Part shown: positions 15,115 through 23,732 of the stretch, piece after piece | How the letters are laid out: the number at the start of each line of letters is the position of its first letter | Numbering within the stretch: the first letter of the stretch is position 1 | IMG/VR virus record: IMGVR_UViG_3300035130_000336 | Location: 1 to 64,000 of that record | Length of the DNA stretch: 64,000 nucleotides | Direction: 5' to 3' (one strand) | Origin: a virus | Made by a program: the position numbers and the translations under genes | The notes under the pieces: generated by a model | The model's database searches: none | What the model was told of the DNA's origin: nothing | What the model saw: the letters and a program-made list of their open reading frames with translations, nothing else

Positions 15115-15334
15115 TGCGCCGGAAAAAGCATGGTGGGATTATGTTTGCGGTTATCCATATGATTGGAAAGCGGTTGATCATCCGGATCATTCACCGGAGG
15201 GGTATTTAAAATTCGTAAAATGGGCGAAAAGAAAACAGCATGCGAACGGAGTTTCAACCGAAGGGAGTTATAAACTCGGTGATGTGATGTGGAGTTGTTC
15301 GAAAAAACGATGGTATCTGGTGGATATTGATTGA
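14735..15334 (+). CDS. Cassette protein paralogous to 24318-24911 (199 aa)
   Basis: Start at ATG 14735, with AAGGAG eight bases upstream inside the preceding ORF. The product has CPKDGVHQVGANNRIKGSH near its N-terminus, then EKAWWDYVCGYPYDWKAVDH and the terminal KKRWYLVDID. The same blocks occur in the 197-aa protein at 24318 (CPNDGIH, EKAWLNFAKGKPYDW, NKRWYLVDVR), and both genes follow a related methyltransferase gene. The family is unknown to me. Conserved Trp/His/Asp residues (WW, PYDW, DHPDHS) suggest an enzyme or a sugar-binding protein. Confidence 0.75.
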   Translation: MEIKGIAEFIQRAHVPCPKDGVHQVGANNRIKGSHAILLNEKLIPKGRVKLYYQKSQKVGVQVFYSLSWKKAQKKRYVIKIFKKWEKIHEFGVAPRPEKIVEVKVNLLYKKTRHKTTALGIKTQHVDAPEKAWWDYVCGYPYDWKAVDHPDHSPEGYLKFVKWAKRKQHANGVSTEGSYKLGDVMWSCSKKRWYLVDID

Positions 15335-15345
15335 TAATATAAAGG

Positions 15346-15435
15346 TTGCCATGCCTTATGCCGTCCTTAACGTATACGAACGTGGTAGAAGTTGAGCAAC
15401 CGTGGTATCGGTTCAACGGTCAATTGGCATGGCAA
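15346..15435 (+). ncRNA. Intergenic RNA-like element closed by a 10-bp stem
   Basis: TTGCCATGCC (15346-15355) is perfectly complementary to GGCATGGCAA (15426-15435), enclosing about 70 nt. Inside, GTTG...AACCG and CGGTTCAAC form another interrupted stem near 15392-15417. It lies in the only sizeable gap (137 bp) in the front part of the sugar cassette. AATTATTTTATG follows, so weak termination is possible. No open frame is seen here. Confidence 0.4.
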
Positions 15436-15471
15436 TTATTTTATGATAAATAATATGAAGTTGGAAATAAA

Positions 15472-16431
15472 ATGCTCATCCATGTAAACAAAAATTATTT
15501 CGCAAGGGGGAAAACCGGTAAAGGTAAATTCGCGGCACGGTTGGTTAATTCATGGCGTGAAATGGGAATTAAAATAACTGAAAATCCGAAAGCAAAAGCC
15601 GATATCGCGCTTCATATCGGAAGAATGAATTATGATTCAAAGGCGAAAAAGCATGTATTGCGTGTCGGTCCCGCCTGTATCAATACCAATATGAATTGGA
15701 AGAAAATAAATCACGAAAAAGCGCAATCGGTAAAGAAAGCCGATGCCGTGATTTATCAGTCGCGATATTCAAAGAAGATATATCATAATCTTGTTTGCAA
15801 GCCGAATAAGCCGGAAACGGTAATATTCAACGGTGCCGATCCTCGTGATTATGATGTTGAACCGTTTGACAGTCATTTCAAAAATAATTTTCTGGCGAGT
15901 ACGAGAGTATGGTTGAAACAGAAAAGGCTTAAAACGATTATTCAATCTTTTCTTGAAATTGAAAGTGATGAAAATCGTTTAATCGTTTGTGGGGATACTC
16001 AAGGGATTGATAAAAAATATAATGGTTATAATAATATATTGTTTACCGGGTCGGTAAGCGATGAAGTTTTATCGGGGTTTTATAAAGCATGCAATGCGAT
16101 GATTCATATTACTTGGATCGATGCATGTCCTAACAGCGTTGTGGAAGCCCTTGTTGCTGGATTGCCGGTTATCTGTACCGATCAGGGGGGAACGCATGAA
16201 TTATTGGATATTTCTTCTGTCTATCGTTATTGTATCGTTTTAAAACATGATTCAATATTTAAATATAAACCTGTCAATCTGGATAAACCTCCGCAATCGG
16301 ATGAATTGATATGGTTGTTATCGAGTGCTATGAAAAGATATGTTCATGAATCATATAAAATAGAAGCTTCATATCTTTATATTGAAAATATCGCAAAACA
16401 GTATTTAAAATATTTCGAAAAAATATTATGA
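15472..16431 (+). CDS. Family 4-like glycosyltransferase (319 aa)
   Basis: A GT-B enzyme that closely parallels the protein at 20851: both have a GKS/GKGKF..RL N-terminal loop, an ADAVIYQSRYSKKIYHNL-type helix, a NGADP.DY segment, and the donor-binding block DACPNSVVEALVAGLPVICT with the catalytic-type Glu, followed by GG..E. Both end Y.ENIAKQYLKYFEKIL-like. The two probably arose by duplication and may add successive sugars. Soluble; stop overlaps the next ATG by 4 bp. Confidence 0.87.
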   Translation: MLIHVNKNYFARGKTGKGKFAARLVNSWREMGIKITENPKAKADIALHIGRMNYDSKAKKHVLRVGPACINTNMNWKKINHEKAQSVKKADAVIYQSRYSKKIYHNLVCKPNKPETVIFNGADPRDYDVEPFDSHFKNNFLASTRVWLKQKRLKTIIQSFLEIESDENRLIVCGDTQGIDKKYNGYNNILFTGSVSDEVLSGFYKACNAMIHITWIDACPNSVVEALVAGLPVICTDQGGTHELLDISSVYRYCIVLKHDSIFKYKPVNLDKPPQSDELIWLLSSAMKRYVHESYKIEASYLYIENIAKQYLKYFEKIL

Positions 16432-16982
16432 GTGAAATCAAATATTTAAGCAAGAAATTTGAAAAAATTGATTTGAGAAAATTAAAATATCAATTCGTTC
16501 CCGAGTTTACGAATATGGATATTTGGAATTATGATATGAGTTTGCCGTATAGTCCGCAAGTGGAATGCGCGAAATTGCTTTTAAAATATGGAAGGGATTG
16601 GTCGAAACTGAAAGATTGCAGATTCGCGCAAGATCGTCGGCATAGATATAAATGCGGAATGACCAAATGGACCGAAAAAGCGATAAAAAAACATATTTTA
16701 GATTCACGTTATAATATTCTCATGAGTATAAAGAAACACGGATTCGATGAAAAATTAAATAGAAAGCAGCCGATAGCGATTCTTATTTCGCCTTTCTGGA
16801 CTACGAGATTTAATTATATGGCTGATTGGTTAATGGGACCGGAAATATATCATGGAGGACGCCGATGCGCGGCAATGTACGCACTTGGATATAAAAAGGT
16901 ATCGGTTTTGTGGGTAGAAGATAAATATCCCGGATCGAATAAAGGCGGAAAATTCGAAACGAAAGTAATCAAATATTTATGA
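16428..16982 (+). CDS. Hypothetical cassette protein (184 aa)
   Basis: A basic, aromatic-rich soluble protein with no recognised domain. Visible blocks are KYQFVPEFTNMDIWNYDMS, a middle helix region (WTEKAIKKHILDSRYN) and PIAILISPFWTTRFNYMADW near residue 120-140. It overlaps both flanking glycosyltransferase genes by 4 bp, so it is an integral member of the cassette. Function unknown. Confidence 0.6.
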   Translation: MSEIKYLSKKFEKIDLRKLKYQFVPEFTNMDIWNYDMSLPYSPQVECAKLLLKYGRDWSKLKDCRFAQDRRHRYKCGMTKWTEKAIKKHILDSRYNILMSIKKHGFDEKLNRKQPIAILISPFWTTRFNYMADWLMGPEIYHGGRRCAAMYALGYKKVSVLWVEDKYPGSNKGGKFETKVIKYL

Positions 16983-17731
16983 TTAGCGTTATAATACCCG
17001 TTTATAATTACGCACAGTATCTTTTACAGGCTTTTTTATCGGTAGTAAACGAATGCGACGATATGGAAATTATCATCGTTGATGACGGCAGTACCGATGA
17101 TATCAAAAAAGTGATAGATAAAATAAGCCGACCTTTTGCTTTTCCGGAGAAGATTATAAGGTTTATATCGTTGGGATCGAACAGGGGAGTATCGATAGCG
17201 AGAAACGCGGGATTGAGAATAAGTGAAGGAAAATACATTACTTTCCTCGATGCGGATGATATGCGTGTTCCGGGGAGTATACTGGCTCAAAAAATGTATC
17301 TTGATAATTATGAGAATGTTGATGTGGTGTTCGGTGAAGCATTGGAAATACGCGGGGACATAAAATATTCTCAAGCTATAAACAGAGTAAGAAAATTTAG
17401 AATTCATCCGTCAGAAGTAAATCCGCAAACGGTGATGTATCGCAGAATCGTTTTTGAAAAATATGGTGGCTGGTATGAAGGGCTTATTTCCGGGGAGGAT
17501 AAAGAGATGAGTATTCGTCTCGGCATACATCCGGAATCGCCTTTTAAATTAGTTAAGGCGAAAAAACTTAAAGCTCCCATGGCATTTTATCGGAAGCATC
17601 CAAATGAAAAACATAAATTGAGAAAAGCCAATGTTGTTTGGAATAAAGAGACGAAACGAATTCAGAAAGACCGTATCATACAATTAAAACGTGAGGGAAT
17701 TACGAGAGAAAATACCTGTTTTCCTATTTAA
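16979..17731 (+). CDS. Family 2 glycosyltransferase (250 aa)
   Basis: Classical GT2: ISVIIPVYNYAQYLLQAFLS at the N-terminus, IIIVDDGSTDD at about 32-42, SNRGVSIARNAGL, and the DxD-type metal site FLDADDM near residue 95. The acceptor-side block GEDKEMSIRLG follows. These residues bind the nucleotide-sugar and metal; the family is inverting. No membrane segment. Its 5' end overlaps the previous gene by 4 bp. Sugar identity is not predictable. Confidence 0.92.
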   Translation: MISVIIPVYNYAQYLLQAFLSVVNECDDMEIIIVDDGSTDDIKKVIDKISRPFAFPEKIIRFISLGSNRGVSIARNAGLRISEGKYITFLDADDMRVPGSILAQKMYLDNYENVDVVFGEALEIRGDIKYSQAINRVRKFRIHPSEVNPQTVMYRRIVFEKYGGWYEGLISGEDKEMSIRLGIHPESPFKLVKAKKLKAPMAFYRKHPNEKHKLRKANVVWNKETKRIQKDRIIQLKREGITRENTCFPI

Positions 17732-17741
17732 AGGATATAAA

Positions 17742-18002
17742 ATGTCGTTACGAAAGGCAACAAAAATAAGAACATTATGCGAAGTTCTTCGTGAAATAAA
17801 CGATCTTCATCAGGGAGAAACAAAACATGACAGAAAAGTTCGTAAAAGGCTTGTTGAAATTGAGCGTATGGCGAAAAAAATGTCTTATAAACTTTTGGAC
17901 TACAATAAGGAATATGATAAAGAATGGTGGGAAACTGTTGAAGGTAAAGAACGTGAAAAACGTTTAAGAAAGCGGTTGTCAAAATCATATTTAATTGGAT
18001 AG
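17742..18002 (+). CDS. Small basic helical protein (86 aa)
   Basis: Starting at ATG 17742 behind AAAGGA, the product (MSLRKATKIRTLCEVLREIN...) is almost all helix and rich in Lys, Arg and Glu. No family recognised. It lies 10 bp after the GT2 gene and 3 bp before the radical SAM gene, so it is translated with the cassette; it may be an accessory subunit. Confidence 0.6.
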   Translation: MSLRKATKIRTLCEVLREINDLHQGETKHDRKVRKRLVEIERMAKKMSYKLLDYNKEYDKEWWETVEGKEREKRLRKRLSKSYLIG

Positions 18003-18005
18003 CAT

Positions 18006-18842
18006 ATGCAAATAAATAAAATGGGAATAGATATTGTTCATGGGTGCCAACTTCGATGTATTGGTTGTCCGAATTCAACATTGAAACCAAGGATAATTTA
18101 TTGCGATACTGATATTTTAGATGCATGTTTGCATAATCTTGATGTAAAAAAGATACGTAAATTAAGACTGTATAATTACGGAGAACCACTATTGCATCCG
18201 CATCTTGATAAAATACTCTTAATTATTTCACGACAATCATTTAAAATAAACAATGTGGAGATAACGACAAATGCACAATATTGGAATGAAGAGGTTTTTA
18301 CAAAGGCTTTTAGCCTTGGAGTAGTAACGCAATTATATGTATCTTGTGATGGGAATGCCACTTCTGATGATTATGAACGTTTGCGTCCTCCCGCTAAATG
18401 GGATAAGTTGATTGCTTTTATGAAAAACATGAGACGGCTTCGTGATACGGTTTGTCCTGATATGTTTCTTGGTACACGAACGATATGTACCGATAAAAAA
18501 GATCGGGATAGATGGAAAAAGTTATTAAAACAATTAGGTTATAAACCTGAATTTAGACCATGGGGTACAAGAGCCGATGCGCTAGAAAAACCATGGGGAA
18601 AAGTAAGAATACCAAGAGGAATATGTCGTTATCTCACAAAGGCCAAAGGTTTACGGTTATATGTCGATTATGACGGTACGGTTGTTCCTTGTTGCGTTCA
18701 TCCTCGTGCCGGAGTATTGGGAAATCTTGTCAAAAGCAAATACAGCGATATATTGAAATCTGATTTAAGAAATGAATTCATAAAAGTTATAAAAAAAAAT
18801 AGGGCGTTAATACCTGCCTGTATAGAGTGTCAGGAGAAATAA
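18006..18842 (+). CDS. Radical SAM/SPASM-like protein (278 aa)
   Basis: The CxxxCxxC cluster motif for the radical SAM [4Fe-4S] centre is at Cys14, Cys18 and Cys21 (GCQLRCIGC). The barrel continues with LRLYNYGEPLLHP (the GEP motif) and VEITTNAQYW. The C-terminus has CCVHPRAGVLGNL and IPACIECQEK, cysteines that fit a SPASM-like auxiliary cluster. Radical SAM proteins in sugar cassettes can act on sugars (dehydration, epimerisation, deoxygenation) or on peptides. The substrate is unknown. It is flanked by a small helical protein and a GT-B gene. Confidence 0.88.
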   Translation: MQINKMGIDIVHGCQLRCIGCPNSTLKPRIIYCDTDILDACLHNLDVKKIRKLRLYNYGEPLLHPHLDKILLIISRQSFKINNVEITTNAQYWNEEVFTKAFSLGVVTQLYVSCDGNATSDDYERLRPPAKWDKLIAFMKNMRRLRDTVCPDMFLGTRTICTDKKDRDRWKKLLKQLGYKPEFRPWGTRADALEKPWGKVRIPRGICRYLTKAKGLRLYVDYDGTVVPCCVHPRAGVLGNLVKSKYSDILKSDLRNEFIKVIKKNRALIPACIECQEK

Positions 18843-18843
18843 T

Positions 18844-19752
18844 ATGCTTGTGGCCGGAGTACAGACAGGACAAATGAGGGGAGCCTCTGCAAGGATAAGA
18901 TACTACACGTTTATGAAATATCTTAAATGTGACAAAACTGATAATTTGGAAGAAGCTGATGTTGTTTATTTTCAAAAAAAATCTTCCAAAGATATTATTA
19001 AATTAGCGTGGGAATTAAAACATAAAGGGAAAAAAATAGTTTACGATTGTGATGATGGGGATGGGAAAAGGGACAGAAAAAATAGAAACGATTCTGCAAT
19101 GTTTGAAGTTGCTGATGTTATTACAACCGATACTGAAGAAAGGGCGAAAGAATTTAGAAAAAAAACCGACACAATAGTTTGTGTAGTTCCGGATTGTATT
19201 GATTATAATATAGATAGAAATGAACATAAAATAATACATCCGGAAATTATAACAATAGGAACATTTGGAACACACAAAGTTCTTGAATCAACATTTAATA
19301 AAATCAAACTACTACCTAAATTTAAAAATCAATATTACATTACTGATAGAAAAATATCAAGCTATAACAAACATGGATGGAAATTGATATTGTGGAATGT
19401 TGATACGTTTATAAAAAATATAAAGAAGTTTGATTTATGCGTATTGCTGCATTCTGAAAACAAACTTGGAGAACTTAAATCAAATAACAGGTTACTTGTA
19501 TGTATGGCCCTTGGATTACCCACAATAGTTTCAAATACATGTGCATATGCGGAAACTATGTTTTTTGCCGGTCTTGATCACTGTATTATATCAGGAAAAG
19601 CAAAAAAAACAATTTCAATGTTGTTAAAATATAAAACAAGGATAATCTGTTCCGATAAAATGCATAATTATGTTTGGAGCGTTTATTCTCCGGAAAGATC
19701 TGCTGAACGATTGGAGTTTATATTTAGGAGATTATATGATTCAAGTCTTTAA
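18844..19752 (+). CDS. GT-B glycosyltransferase-like protein (302 aa)
   Basis: The N-terminus MLVAGVQTGQMRGASARIRY has the R.GASA.R.R pattern of a GT4-like phage subgroup. Then ADVVYFQKKSS and KIVYDCDDGDG follow. The second half has IGTFGTHK (start of donor domain) and LGELKSNNRLLVCMALGLPT with P.IVS, corresponding to the nucleotide-sugar contact region. It lacks the clear EX7E pair of canonical GT4 enzymes, so activity is less certain. It overlaps the aminotransferase gene by 17 bp. Confidence 0.7.
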   Translation: MLVAGVQTGQMRGASARIRYYTFMKYLKCDKTDNLEEADVVYFQKKSSKDIIKLAWELKHKGKKIVYDCDDGDGKRDRKNRNDSAMFEVADVITTDTEERAKEFRKKTDTIVCVVPDCIDYNIDRNEHKIIHPEIITIGTFGTHKVLESTFNKIKLLPKFKNQYYITDRKISSYNKHGWKLILWNVDTFIKNIKKFDLCVLLHSENKLGELKSNNRLLVCMALGLPTIVSNTCAYAETMFFAGLDHCIISGKAKKTISMLLKYKTRIICSDKMHNYVWSVYSPERSAERLEFIFRRLYDSSL

Positions 19753-20854
19753 GCCATTGTTAAGAGTAGAAGAAATAATGCCTGAAATAGAAAAGGCGTT
19801 AAAAAGTGGATGGATAGGATTAGGACCGAAAGTATCTGAATTTGAAGAGAGAATCGTTCAATTTATATCAGGGAGAACAAATCCGGATTTGTATTGTTGT
19901 GCATTGAATAGTTGCACTTCCGCGCTTCATTTGGCGGTTAAATTTCTCAATCTTCCTGAGAAATCAATGATTATAACGACTCCGATAACTTTTGTTTCTA
20001 CTAATCATGCAATATTATATGAGAATCATATTCCTGTTTTTTGTGATGTTGAACCAAAGACGGGAAATATAAATGTTGACAGTATTTCAAAAGCAATAAA
20101 AGAATATAAAATAAGTGCGATTATGGTTGTTCATATTGGCGGTTATCCGTGTGAAATGGAAAAAATAAATGAAATAGCGAAAAATGCGGATATACCGATT
20201 ATAGAAGATTGCGCTCATGCATTCGGATCTTGTTATGATCCATGGACGTATGTAGGTAATTCAAATAATATATGTTGTTTTTCTTTTCATGCTGTAAAGA
20301 ATCTTCCTGTCGGAGATGGAGGAGCGATAGTATCAAAAAATAAAGAATTAATAAATTGGTGCAAAAAACAGCGTTGGCTTGGGATAGATAAAGATACGAT
20401 AAGCAGAAGCAAAGATGGCTATTCTTGGGAATATGAAGTTGAAAATATGGGATATAAATATCATATGTCGGATATTGCAGCTATTATAGGAATAGAACAG
20501 CTGAAATTGCTTGATGAAGATAATGTATGGAGGAGTTATATCGTATCATTATATAATTTTTACATGTCTGAATTTATTGGCAGACCGGCATATTGTCGTA
20601 ACAAGCAAAGCAGTTATCATTTTTACCCGATGTTTTTTAAAAACAGAGATGAAGTATATAAAAGATACGTTGAAAACGGTGTTTATTGCGGTATGCATTA
20701 TAAAATGAATACTAATTATAAACCGTATAAAAATTTTCCTAAAATGGATTTGTCCGGCGCAAAAGAGTATGAAAGTACGGAATTGACATTACCTTTGCAT
20801 TTGGGGCTTACTGAAAAAGATGTAAAATTTATTGCCGATATAATGATTTTATGA
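19736..20854 (+). CDS. DegT/DnrJ/EryC1-type sugar aminotransferase (372 aa)
   Basis: PLP-dependent aminotransferase of nucleotide-keto-sugars. The order of motifs is typical: GWIGLGPKVSEFE, then NSCTSALHLAV at 58-68, TTPITFVSTNHAI, PIIEDCAHAFG (Asp158, PLP-ring contact) and CFSFHAVKNLPVGDGGA with Lys188 as the Schiff-base lysine. The ATG at 19736 has AGGAG in front and is inside the end of the previous gene. In sugar cassettes this enzyme makes amino sugars, usually with a dehydratase; none is visible here, so a host-supplied keto-sugar is implied. Confidence 0.92.
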   Translation: MIQVFKPLLRVEEIMPEIEKALKSGWIGLGPKVSEFEERIVQFISGRTNPDLYCCALNSCTSALHLAVKFLNLPEKSMIITTPITFVSTNHAILYENHIPVFCDVEPKTGNINVDSISKAIKEYKISAIMVVHIGGYPCEMEKINEIAKNADIPIIEDCAHAFGSCYDPWTYVGNSNNICCFSFHAVKNLPVGDGGAIVSKNKELINWCKKQRWLGIDKDTISRSKDGYSWEYEVENMGYKYHMSDIAAIIGIEQLKLLDEDNVWRSYIVSLYNFYMSEFIGRPAYCRNKQSSYHFYPMFFKNRDEVYKRYVENGVYCGMHYKMNTNYKPYKNFPKMDLSGAKEYESTELTLPLHLGLTEKDVKFIADIMIL

Positions 20855-21780
20855 AACTTGCCATACGATACGAAAAAAATTCAACCGGCAAAAGCAAATT
20901 CATACAACGGCTTATTCCGGCATTGCAAAGACTTGGAATAGAGATCGTGAAAACACGACCTGATATTACTCTCGGGTTGCAATACTGGAAAGATAAACCT
21001 CATGGTAAAGCTATTATACGGGTTGATGGTATTCATATTGAAAAAGATGAAAAATATAGTTGGCGTAGGCATCTGATTAAAGACGCCATTAAGAAATCCG
21101 ATGGCGTAATATTTCAGTCAAAATTCGCTTATGATATATTGACGCAAATATTGAATGTACACGGTAAAAAGGAATTTATTATATATAATGGCGCTTCACC
21201 GGATGATTATAAAGTTAAACCCATAAAATCACCGTATGAAAAGAATATTATTATATCCGGACGTTATGCTACGGATAAGGTAAGACCGCATAAACGTATA
21301 AAAGAAATGGTTGAAATAGCGAAAAGTTATGTCAAAAAACATGATAATGTCCGTTTCTGGTTTCTTGGAAAGACAATGGGAGAACATTCAGAAAATTTAC
21401 AAATAAAATATACCGGTGATTTGGATGAGAAAAAAATAAAACGGTATCTTGTAATGGCTGATGTTATGTTGAGTATAGGTTATTGGGATTGGTGTCCGAA
21501 CAGCGTGGTTGAAGCTCTTGTCGCGGGATGTCCGGTAATATGCGGCAATCATGGAGGAGTACCGGAAATAGTTAAAGATTGCGGGATGATATTGTCGATA
21601 GATTCGGTGCCGTTAAAACCGAAATTGCAGAAAAATAAACCTCCAGAAATAAGAACCGATCTTGTGATAGAAGCATTGGATTTAATTTTTAATTCACCAA
21701 TGAAACCGGTTAACGCGGAACATCTTTATATAGATCGCATAGCGCAACAATATAAAACCGCTTTTGAGGATATTCTGTAA
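20851..21780 (+). CDS. Family 4-like glycosyltransferase (309 aa)
   Basis: GT-B enzyme and paralog of the gene at 15472. It starts MKLAIRYEKNSTGKSKFIQR, contains KKSDGVIFQSKFAYDIL, then YNGASPDDYKV, and the donor block DWCPNSVVEALVAGCPVICG followed by HGGVPEIV; Glu in VVEAL is the conserved acid. The C-terminus HLYIDRIAQQYKTAFEDIL matches the paralog. It is soluble and co-translated with the aminotransferase (4-bp overlap), so it may use the amino sugar made by it. Confidence 0.9.
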   Translation: MKLAIRYEKNSTGKSKFIQRLIPALQRLGIEIVKTRPDITLGLQYWKDKPHGKAIIRVDGIHIEKDEKYSWRRHLIKDAIKKSDGVIFQSKFAYDILTQILNVHGKKEFIIYNGASPDDYKVKPIKSPYEKNIIISGRYATDKVRPHKRIKEMVEIAKSYVKKHDNVRFWFLGKTMGEHSENLQIKYTGDLDEKKIKRYLVMADVMLSIGYWDWCPNSVVEALVAGCPVICGNHGGVPEIVKDCGMILSIDSVPLKPKLQKNKPPEIRTDLVIEALDLIFNSPMKPVNAEHLYIDRIAQQYKTAFEDIL

Positions 21781-22367
21781 TGACCATTATAATGCCTAAA
21801 AAGATATTATGGAAGGATACCGACATATCCAGTATTCAGCAGTTTATTAAAAAAAAACAAGGTGCCGCCGATAATGAAATAAGAAAGAAGAATTGCAGAA
21901 CCAGAATAATCAGAACTTATTTGAAATCGCTTGTTGATAAAGAAAAAATAACATGTAACTTCAGGCTTGTCGATTTGTTTTGCGGTGATGCCATTATAAT
22001 TACTTATTTGAAAAAATATTTTAAAACGGCTGAAATAATCGGAGTTGATATAAACAGATTTGATACTCATGAGGAAGCTAAAAAATCAGGTGTTGAAATC
22101 AAATATAAATATGTGCAGAAATATATTAAAACAAGACGTGAAAAAATAGACGTTTTATTGATGTTAAATACATATAGAAATTATTCTTTATCAGGAATGA
22201 CAAAACGTGAATTTGACAAAATAAATAAATGGATGTTAAAAACTTGCAGACATGCAATTATAACCGCAAAAAATATAAAGCGAATTAAAAAATATGGATT
22301 TAAACCCTTAATAATAGGTAAAGGTGAAGGAAATTCAATGATGATTGATTTAAAAGGCGTTGAGTAA
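21780..22367 (+). CDS. Methyltransferase-like Rossmann protein (195 aa)
   Basis: Residues 61-71 (FRLVDLFCGDA) and IIGVDINRFD about 20 residues later form motifs I and II of a class I SAM methyltransferase. KIDVLLMLNTYRNYS is the post-motif strand. The N-terminus is basic. No substrate can be named. The ATG shares its A with the previous stop (TAATG) and the stop codon overlaps the kinase-like gene, so translation is coupled. Confidence 0.65.
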   Translation: MTIIMPKKILWKDTDISSIQQFIKKKQGAADNEIRKKNCRTRIIRTYLKSLVDKEKITCNFRLVDLFCGDAIIITYLKKYFKTAEIIGVDINRFDTHEEAKKSGVEIKYKYVQKYIKTRREKIDVLLMLNTYRNYSLSGMTKREFDKINKWMLKTCRHAIITAKNIKRIKKYGFKPLIIGKGEGNSMMIDLKGVE

Positions 22368-22834
22368 TGAGTCAATCAAAAATAGAGATAATAAAAAAAT
22401 GCGTTTGTAAACAATATTATGATAACAAAAAAAATAGGCTTTCTTCGGTAAAAATGGAATTGGCGATGATTGATCGTTTTAAAAGTCGTCATGCTCCAGA
22501 AATTATAAGTCGATTTGATAACGGTTATTATATGAAACGCTATGATTATGCTCTTGGAACGACTAAAAAATTAAATCGTTTTTGTCCGAACTTTTTGGAT
22601 GAAATCAATGAAATTGAACGGGATTTAATAAATAGTAGAATTAATCATCGGGATATCAATCCCGGTAATTTACTGTATTGTGAAGACGAACATTCTTTGA
22701 TCTTGATAGATTTTTATTGGGCGATTTCATTAGAAATGTCAAAAATAAGAATCGGTAAGTTGAATAAATATTACGGAAATGATCGTGATGCGTTTGAAAG
22801 GTTAAGAAGAGAATATGGGAAAAACCATTTATAA
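22367..22834 (+). CDS. Minimal kinase-like protein (155 aa)
   Basis: The core NHRDINPGNLLY (His94-Arg95-Asp96, Asn101) followed by LILIDF (Asp115) is the catalytic loop and metal-binding Asp of the protein-kinase/RIO/choline-kinase superfamily. The N-terminal lobe is very short: a VK.E helix near Lys29-Glu31 is the only candidate for the ATP-lysine/Glu pair, and a glycine loop is not obvious. At 155 aa it is about half a normal kinase. In this cassette it might phosphorylate a sugar, polyol or choline; that is inference. Confidence 0.7.
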   Translation: MSQSKIEIIKKCVCKQYYDNKKNRLSSVKMELAMIDRFKSRHAPEIISRFDNGYYMKRYDYALGTTKKLNRFCPNFLDEINEIERDLINSRINHRDINPGNLLYCEDEHSLILIDFYWAISLEMSKIRIGKLNKYYGNDRDAFERLRREYGKNHL

Positions 22835-23732
22835 TTTGGCAAAAGCCCAAATTGATAATTACTGCATATTTCCTGAAAGGCTTACTATAGAAAAAGATGA
22901 TGAATATCATTTGCATTATCGAAGTCTTCGTATAGCATTTACCATGCAAGAATATAAAGATTTTCTCAGTTTAATGAGATACAATCCAGAAGATAAAAAG
23001 AGTATTTTCTTGAAGAAAGTGATAACTTCTAAAGACGATGTGATAAATAAAAATGATCTTGTGATTGAATACAATAAAAATACTTACATAAAGCACCGCA
23101 ACGATTCGGCAAAGGAAGCGGATTTTTTTGAAGAGAAATATTATATCCACGTTCATTACCGCAATATTAGGCTTGAGTTTCCGATAAAAGAGTTTGTTCA
23201 AGTCGCACAAACATTTGAAACAGCACGAAAGTCGTTACCGATAAAAACCATTCAAGATATGTTTTCAGTTATTGATGATGTTTCATATGTTGTAATAAGA
23301 AATTTTGATAATTTGCCTGATTCCATAAAATTCGGGCAGCATAGCGATCTTGATTTGCTTTTTGCATCAAAAGCCGATGTTGACAAATTTATTAAACTCA
23401 CGCATGCCGAAAAAACATTTAAAGAAGAATATCGTGTACAGCATAAAGTAACTATTGGTAACGATTATATTCTTTGTGATTTGAGAGTGATAGGGGATGA
23501 TTATTTTCCATTATCCTTATGCGTTGATATGATAAACAACAGAATTCGGTGTAAATGTTTTTGGGTTTCTTCAGAACCTTGGCATTCAATAGCTTTGACA
23601 TATCATGCCTATATTCACAAAAAAAACATGACTGATGATTATCGAAAAAGGATAATATGCTCAAAAAATGATATACGAACAATGTTTGAAACAACTAAAC
23701 CTAAAGACAGATCGGTTTATTATAATCCATGA
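22815..23732 (+). CDS. Nucleotidyltransferase-like protein with internal repeat (305 aa)
   Basis: Residues 174-183 (GQHSDLDLLF) carry the S-D-x-D pattern of the nucleotidyltransferase superfamily, with YILCDLRVIGDD providing a possible third acid. The N-terminal half has two similar segments of about 24 residues, 31-54 (YHLHYRSLRIAF) and 110-133 (YIHVHYRNIRLEF), probably a duplicated small beta-alpha unit. It overlaps the kinase-like gene by 20 bp. The role may be transfer of a nucleotidyl or phospho group in the sugar pathway; uncertain. Confidence 0.6.
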   Translation: MGKTIYNLAKAQIDNYCIFPERLTIEKDDEYHLHYRSLRIAFTMQEYKDFLSLMRYNPEDKKSIFLKKVITSKDDVINKNDLVIEYNKNTYIKHRNDSAKEADFFEEKYYIHVHYRNIRLEFPIKEFVQVAQTFETARKSLPIKTIQDMFSVIDDVSYVVIRNFDNLPDSIKFGQHSDLDLLFASKADVDKFIKLTHAEKTFKEEYRVQHKVTIGNDYILCDLRVIGDDYFPLSLCVDMINNRIRCKCFWVSSEPWHSIALTYHAYIHKKNMTDDYRKRIICSKNDIRTMFETTKPKDRSVYYNP

